This document shows, in pieces, positions 6,156 to 10,290 of a stretch of 10,290 nt of DNA. A program made the position numbers and the translations under genes. How positions within the stretch are numbered: position 1 is the first letter of the stretch; the number at the start of each line of letters is the position of its first letter. The notes below the pieces were generated by a model. That model had not been told where the DNA came from. It saw nothing but the letters and a program-made list of their open reading frames with translations, and ran no database searches. The stretch covers positions 1 to 10,290 of the forward strand of contig DUUG01000116.1 in NCBI GenBank assembly GCA_012841675.1, given 5' to 3'. The stretch is from Clostridiales bacterium. Lineage in GTDB: Bacteria > Bacillota > Clostridia > Oscillospirales > QAMX01.

Positions 6156-8164
6156 ATATGAAACTAAAATTCATTAAATTTCGTTTTAATCCGAAAAGCC
6201 TGATTATTCGTATGGTTTTGATGTTTGCAGCGCTGCTTATCAGCATGAATGGGATTTTCTTCGCAATTGCTATCATGAAAAGCTCCGATGCGTTAAACAA
6301 ATCCATCGTCGATGCCATGAACGGTATTGCCGAACGCTCGGGTGAAATGGTATATGAGAGAATCCACAATTATTTCAGCGAGCTGTATGCCGTCGGCAAG
6401 CACCACCTCCTCCAGCACATTCATATGTACAGAAGAGATATTTGCCGACTGTTCATGCGGATTGCGGAAGAGCAGGGGCACAAGGATATCATTGTAGCCG
6501 ACCATAGAGGAAACGGGTTCTCCGGTACAGGAATAGATATTAGCATTGCCGATCGCGAGTATTTTCAGCAGGTGATGCAGGGCAAGGATGCCCTTGGCGA
6601 GCCGTTCCATTCTTCGTTTTACGACGGCGATTTTGTCATGGTATTTGCCATCCCCCTTCGGGACAATAACGACAATATCATCGGTTTGCTCGGTATTGTG
6701 CGGGACGGTTACGAAATTTCCAACCTCCTAAGCGACATTACATACGGTGAGACGGGGTACGCTTTTGCGGTCAATGAGGCGGGAACCTTCGTGGGTCACC
6801 AAGACACCTCAGTAGTCGATAGTTTTGAGAATATGCTCGTAAATGCCGCCACCAATGAAGAAAAGAGCCTGGCGGAGCATATCGAGAAAATGGCAGCCCG
6901 CGAAAAGGGCTGGGGTACATACGAAAAAGATGGAGATGTTCAGTATATCTCCTACGTGCCCATAGTAAACTATCCCTGGTCTCTGGCGCTGACCGTTCCC
7001 CAAAAGGAATTGAACTCCTCTATTGTCGAAATGCGGCAGCTTATCATCGGAACCGATCTTATTTTGCTGGCACTAGGCATTGCGGCAAGCACACTTATGG
7101 CTTTTTCCATTCGTCGTCCTATCTTGAAGCTGGAAAATGTGGCAAATCAGTTTGCAAAGGGCAATCTGGACGTGACGGTGGATACGCGTCGGAGGGACGA
7201 GCTTGGCTCCTTGGCCAATTCTCTGCAAATCGTTGCCTCTAACATGAACGAACTAATCGGCAACATATGGACCGCCGCCGAGCAGGTTGCCTCCGGCTCA
7301 AGGCAGATTTCTGATTCCAGCATCGGCTTGTCCCAAGGCGTTACGGAACAGGCCAGCTCTGTGGAAGAGCTGACGGCCTCTCTTGAGCAGATGTCTTCGC
7401 AGACCAAGCTGAATGCGGAGAATGCAGATGAAACAAGCAAGCTGGCCAGATTGACAGAGACAACTGCCAGCCTTGGCAATCAGAAAATGCAGAATATGCT
7501 ACATGCCATGAACGATATCAGCGCTTCTTCCAGGAATATTTCCCGCGTTATTAAGGTAATTGATGATATTGCGTTCCAGACGAATATCCTTGCGCTGAAT
7601 GCCGCCGTTGAGGCAGCCCATGCAGGGCAGCATGGCAAAGGCTTTGCCGTTGTGGCTGACGAAGTGCGCAACTTAGCGGCGAAATCGGCGGAAGCCGCCC
7701 GCGAAACTACCGATATGATCGAAAATTCCATCGAGCAGATCAAAGAAGGTATGCGGCTTGCCGAAGAAACGGCGAAAGAGTTTGCCCGCATTGTGGAAGA
7801 AGTTTCCAAGGCCGCCGAACTGGTTGAAAACATTTCTGTGGCATCCAAAGAGCAATCCGCCGGCATTGAACAGATCAGCAGAGGCGTTATGCAGGTTTCT
7901 CAGGTTGTTCAGTCCAACTCGGCCACCTCTCAGGAGGTTGCCGCGGCCAGCGAGCAGTTGTCCGGCCAGGCAGAGATTCTGAAAGAGCAGGTTTCCAAGT
8001 TTAATTTAAAGAAGCACAATCAAAACGGCTCAGAAAGCCTAGAGGATGAGGAAATCAGCCCCGAAGTTTTGCAGGCCTTGGAAGATATGCGCGCTGAAAA
8101 AGGCGGCAAGAAGGAAGTTGGCGCCGGCAAGGGTCTAAGCGACAAGGAGTTCGGAAAATATTAA
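6152..8164 (+). CDS. Methyl-accepting chemotaxis protein with extracellular Cache sensor
   Basis: This is a transmembrane chemoreceptor of 670 residues. TM1 is at about 17-42. An extracytoplasmic sensor (about 43-296) carries double-Cache features: IADREYFQQV at 132-141, FVMVFAIPLRD at 161-171, and YGETGYAFAVNEAGTFVGH at 198-216. TM2 is at about 297-319, HAMP at about 320-370, and the signalling hairpin at about 373-617. The highly conserved tip is at 472-505 (IAFQTNILALNAAVEAAH, then GKGFAVVADEVRNLA). Glu/Gln-rich helices flanking the tip hold the likely CheR/CheB methylation sites. The C-terminus has a flexible tail ending DKEFGKY rather than an NWETF-type CheR tether. The ligand is unknown. 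ATG 6152 overlaps the cheW stop; ATG 6158, two codons on, is better spaced (8 bases) from AAGGA at 6145-6149 and is an equally good start. Confidence 0.95.
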   Translation: MNMKLKFIKFRFNPKSLIIRMVLMFAALLISMNGIFFAIAIMKSSDALNKSIVDAMNGIAERSGEMVYERIHNYFSELYAVGKHHLLQHIHMYRRDICRLFMRIAEEQGHKDIIVADHRGNGFSGTGIDISIADREYFQQVMQGKDALGEPFHSSFYDGDFVMVFAIPLRDNNDNIIGLLGIVRDGYEISNLLSDITYGETGYAFAVNEAGTFVGHQDTSVVDSFENMLVNAATNEEKSLAEHIEKMAAREKGWGTYEKDGDVQYISYVPIVNYPWSLALTVPQKELNSSIVEMRQLIIGTDLILLALGIAASTLMAFSIRRPILKLENVANQFAKGNLDVTVDTRRRDELGSLANSLQIVASNMNELIGNIWTAAEQVASGSRQISDSSIGLSQGVTEQASSVEELTASLEQMSSQTKLNAENADETSKLARLTETTASLGNQKMQNMLHAMNDISASSRNISRVIKVIDDIAFQTNILALNAAVEAAHAGQHGKGFAVVADEVRNLAAKSAEAARETTDMIENSIEQIKEGMRLAEETAKEFARIVEEVSKAAELVENISVASKEQSAGIEQISRGVMQVSQVVQSNSATSQEVAAASEQLSGQAEILKEQVSKFNLKKHNQNGSESLEDEEISPEVLQALEDMRAEKGGKKEVGAGKGLSDKEFGKY

Positions 8165-8183
8165 TTCAAGTAAGGTAGGCACC

Positions 8184-9029
8184 ATGGCACAGTTAATTAC
8201 AGCTTCACCAGGTTTTCTTATTCTAAACGATCATGAATATAGGTTGCTGGCAAGCTTCATTCAGAAAAACTATGGCATCTATTTGAAGGAGGAAAAGCGC
8301 ACGCTTCTCTCTTCGCGCCTGCAAGGGCTTCTGACGGAAATGAATTGCCAGAGCTTTAGGGATTTCCATCAACGCCTGCTTGCCGATGAAACCGGCGAGA
8401 TTGCAGTGGAGATGATAAACCGTATTACCACCAATCACACCTATTTTATGAGAGAAGCTGACCATTTCGTGTTTTTTCAGAAAAAGGTGCTTCCGAATCT
8501 GCAAAAAACAGTGAAAGATAAGGATCTGCGCGTATGGTGCGCTGCCTGCTCTACGGGAGAAGAGTCGTATACGCTTGCCATGCTCATAGATGAGTTTTTT
8601 CAGGAGGAAAAATACTTCTGGGACAGCCGTATCTTAGCAACCGATATATCCGCCCGGGCTTTGGACCGGGCGGTGAAGGGAGTTTATACGACGGAGGGGA
8701 TCGCGCGTTTGCCCGCCACATGGCGCTTGAAGTATTTCGAGCAGGTGGGGGAAAACGAGTATCAGGTGATGGATTCCATCCGGCAAGAGGTCATATACAG
8801 AAAGTTTAATTTGATGGAAAAAAGTTTTCCGTTCCGCAAGAAATTCCACGCCATTTTCTGTCGAAATGTGATGATCTATTTCGACGAGCAAACCACGTAC
8901 GATTTGGTAGACAAGTTTTACGAATGTACCGAGCCTGGCGGATATCTATTTATCGGCCATTCCGAGACTTTGTTGCGCGACAAAACTCGATACCGGTATG
9001 TGATGCCGGCCGTATATCAGCGGGTATAG
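8184..9029 (+). CDS. cheR: Chemotaxis protein methyltransferase CheR
   Basis: CheR transfers methyl groups from S-adenosylmethionine to glutamates of chemoreceptors and so resets receptor activity. The product is 281 residues, a normal length. The N-terminal helical domain (about 10-80) leads into the family motif ITTNHTYFMRE (81-91), a variant of the common TNxTxFFRE. The SAM-binding loop is CAACSTGEESY (119-129), followed by ATDIS with D154. The FCRNVMIYF segment (225-233) and the GHSE motif near the end (258-261) are typical. A start at ATG 8184 is supported by an AAGG-TAGG site at 8172-8179. It lies 19 bases after the receptor stop and 16 bases before cheB, so one transcript is likely. 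No TPR or other partner domain is fused. The receptor in this operon has no obvious pentapeptide tether, so docking may be direct. Confidence 0.97.
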   Translation: MAQLITASPGFLILNDHEYRLLASFIQKNYGIYLKEEKRTLLSSRLQGLLTEMNCQSFRDFHQRLLADETGEIAVEMINRITTNHTYFMREADHFVFFQKKVLPNLQKTVKDKDLRVWCAACSTGEESYTLAMLIDEFFQEEKYFWDSRILATDISARALDRAVKGVYTTEGIARLPATWRLKYFEQVGENEYQVMDSIRQEVIYRKFNLMEKSFPFRKKFHAIFCRNVMIYFDEQTTYDLVDKFYECTEPGGYLFIGHSETLLRDKTRYRYVMPAVYQRV

Positions 9030-9034
9030 ACTAT

Positions 9035-9040
9035 GGGAGG
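9035..9040 (+). promoter_or_regulatory. Ribosome binding site supporting the GTG start of cheB
   Basis: GGGAGG lies 5 bases before GTG 9046. No ATG or other start in frame nearby would keep the first receiver strand (IRVLVIDDS) intact with a site this good. Confidence 0.75.
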
Positions 9041-9045
9041 TCTCT

Positions 9046-10068
9046 GTGAAAAACGCTAGAATACGGGTTCTTGTAATTGACGATTCTCTATTGTTTCGTG
9101 AGATTATTGCAAGGGGACTAGAGACAGACCCTCAAATTGAGGTGGTAGGCAAAGCGGCCGACGCCTTTGAAGCAAAGGACATGATTCTGGCCACAAAGCC
9201 GAATGTGGTAACCTGCGATATTGAGATGCCGAAAATGAATGGAATCGAGTTTATTAGGCGTCTTATGCCCATGTATCCGGTTCCGGTTATTGCGGTCAGC
9301 GGTCTATCCAACACGGTGTTTGACGCCCTGTCTGCCGGGGCCGTGGATTTTGTGCTCAAGCCGGACGAACGGTCGCCCCAAAGCGTATCGACGGTCATTG
9401 GCGAGGTGATCGAAAAGGTTAAAATTGCCTCTCAGGCCCAGGTGGCTCCGGCATGTGTGGGCACCCAAGCCTGCGGCGCAGGTGGGCCTTGCCCATCTGA
9501 CCGCATTATCGGCATTGGTGCGTCCACCGGCGGCACAGAGGCCATCTACCGCATTTTGCAGGAGCTTTCGCCCAGTGTACCCGGTATTGTCATTGTGCAG
9601 CATATTCCGACGGTATTTTCCGGGCTGTTTGCTCAGCGCCTCAACAACCAGACGCATTTTCGTGTCAAGGAAGCGGAGGACGGCGATGCGGTGGAGCCGG
9701 GCTCGGTGCTCATTGCCCCCGGAAACCGCCACATGCGCGTTTGGAAAAGCGGACGGAAATACAAAGTCGAGCTGTTTGACGGGCCGAAGCAGAACGGCCA
9801 CTGCCCTTCGGTGGATGTGCTGTTTCAATCCATGGCGCGGCATTGCGGGAAAAACGCCATCGGCGTGATTCTGACGGGAATGGGGCGCGACGGGGCATCC
9901 GGTTTGCTTTCCATGCGAAGCAAAGGAGCCATAACACTAGGGCAGGACGAAAGCACATCGGTGGTATACGGCATGCCGAAAATTGCGTGGGAGATCGGTG
10001 CTGTCCAACGGCAAGTCCCCTTGCCGCAGATGGCAAAGACTATTGCCGACTGTTTGCGGAAAATATAA
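9046..10068 (+). CDS. cheB: Protein-glutamate methylesterase / response regulator CheB
   Basis: CheB removes methyl groups from receptor glutamates (and deamidates glutamines in the family) and is activated by phosphotransfer from CheA. The product is 340 residues. The receiver (about 1-125) has D12-D13, phosphoacceptor D58 (TCDIEMPKMNG), S85 and K105. The C-terminal esterase (about 152-340) has the catalytic triad S160 (GASTGG), H186 (VQHIP) and D282 (GMGRDGA), all intact. The linker between them (about 126-151) is unusual in having three evenly spaced cysteines (137, 143, 149) and many Ala/Gly. The start is GTG. It is the last gene of the operon: a stem-loop begins 2 bases after the stop. 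Family and function are secure; any role of the cysteines is open. Confidence 0.97.
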   Translation: MKNARIRVLVIDDSLLFREIIARGLETDPQIEVVGKAADAFEAKDMILATKPNVVTCDIEMPKMNGIEFIRRLMPMYPVPVIAVSGLSNTVFDALSAGAVDFVLKPDERSPQSVSTVIGEVIEKVKIASQAQVAPACVGTQACGAGGPCPSDRIIGIGASTGGTEAIYRILQELSPSVPGIVIVQHIPTVFSGLFAQRLNNQTHFRVKEAEDGDAVEPGSVLIAPGNRHMRVWKSGRKYKVELFDGPKQNGHCPSVDVLFQSMARHCGKNAIGVILTGMGRDGASGLLSMRSKGAITLGQDESTSVVYGMPKIAWEIGAVQRQVPLPQMAKTIADCLRKI

Positions 10069-10070
10069 AA

Positions 10071-10094
10071 AAGCCCCGGCTTTTGCCGGGGCTT
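10071..10094. terminator. Bidirectional Rho-independent terminator
   Basis: A perfect 10-bp GC-rich stem, AAGCCCCGGC (10071-10080) with GCCGGGGCTT (10085-10094), encloses a TTTT loop. Reading plus, AAATTTTATT follows. Reading minus, a clean T-rich stretch follows (the complement of the A-run at 10067-10072 and beyond), so it should work best for the converging minus-strand gene while also ending the che operon. Confidence 0.92.
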
Positions 10095-10104
10095 AAATTT
10101 TATT

Positions 10105-10290
10105 CTACAAATGCAGACGGCGGTTCAGTTCTTCTTTTAAATCGCGGTTCCAGAAATATTTAATGGCAAAGAGGCATATAAGGGAGTAGGCAGCCACGAC
10201 GAAGATAAGCCCGTTGGAGGGGTGCAGATCAAACAGGCCTAAAACGAGTAAAAGACCGTTCAAAACCGCCAGAGTTATAATATAAACGCC
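10105..10290 (-). CDS. C-terminal part of an unidentified membrane protein
   Basis: An open frame on the minus strand enters from the right edge and ends at TAG (plus-strand CTA at 10105-10107), giving 61 visible residues. Two hydrophobic stretches are clear: visible residues 1-20 (GVYIITLAVLNGLLLVLGLF) and about 28-46 (LIFVVAAYSLICLFAIKYF). They are separated by a short polar turn (DLHPSNG). A basic tail follows (WNRDLKEELNRRLHL). This looks like the last two transmembrane helices of a small integral membrane protein with its C-terminus in the cytoplasm by the positive-inside rule. I do not recognise the family. Support for it being real comes from the uninterrupted frame to the edge, the membrane-like pattern, and the well-placed terminator just past its stop. 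It converges on the che operon and is probably unrelated to it. Confidence 0.72.
   Translation of the reverse strand, partial: GVYIITLAVLNGLLLVLGLFDLHPSNGLIFVVAAYSLICLFAIKYFWNRDLKEELNRRLHL

Noticed and set aside
9304..9843. Minus-strand open frame (179 codons) opposite cheB
   Set aside because: It is antisense to a cheB gene whose receiver and catalytic motifs are all intact, and its predicted protein has no domain-like features.

Overview
The window holds the end of a flagellin locus followed by a compact chemotaxis operon, all on the plus strand, plus the tail of one convergent membrane-protein gene on the minus strand. The organism is most likely a flagellated member of the Bacillota, probably class Clostridia. 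Reasons are the strong AAGGAGG-type ribosome binding sites, the TTG and GTG starts, the style of the flagellin termini, and the presence of an HD-GYP gene among che genes. By eye the base composition is near 50% GC. A genus cannot be named from the sequence alone.

Region by region: positions 1-793 carry a flagellin gene that lacks only about its first 28 codons. Positions 853-2007 carry a second, complete flagellin. Its ends are nearly identical in DNA to those of the first, but its central surface domain is 93 codons longer. A long imperfect hairpin at 2024-2059 closes the flagellin pair. From 2105 to 10068 seven genes follow with overlaps or very short gaps: an HD-GYP c-di-GMP phosphodiesterase, cheY, cheA, cheW, a transmembrane chemoreceptor (mcp), cheR and cheB. 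A GC-rich stem-loop at 10071-10094 ends the operon and also serves the converging gene at 10105-10290.

How they work together: the receptor passes ligand state through CheW to the CheA kinase. CheA phosphorylates CheY, which acts on the flagellar motor, and CheB, the receptor methylesterase. CheR adds the methyl groups that CheB removes, giving adaptation. The HD-GYP enzyme, translationally coupled to cheY, would lower c-di-GMP and so favour motility. No cheC, cheD, cheX, cheV or cheZ lies between the HD-GYP gene and the terminator, so a phospho-CheY phosphatase must be encoded elsewhere or be absent.

I see no wholly new system. The points most worth a second look are the paired flagellins with homogenised ends and divergent cores, the HD-GYP/cheY coupling, the cysteine-bearing linker in CheB, and the unusual sensor domain of the receptor.
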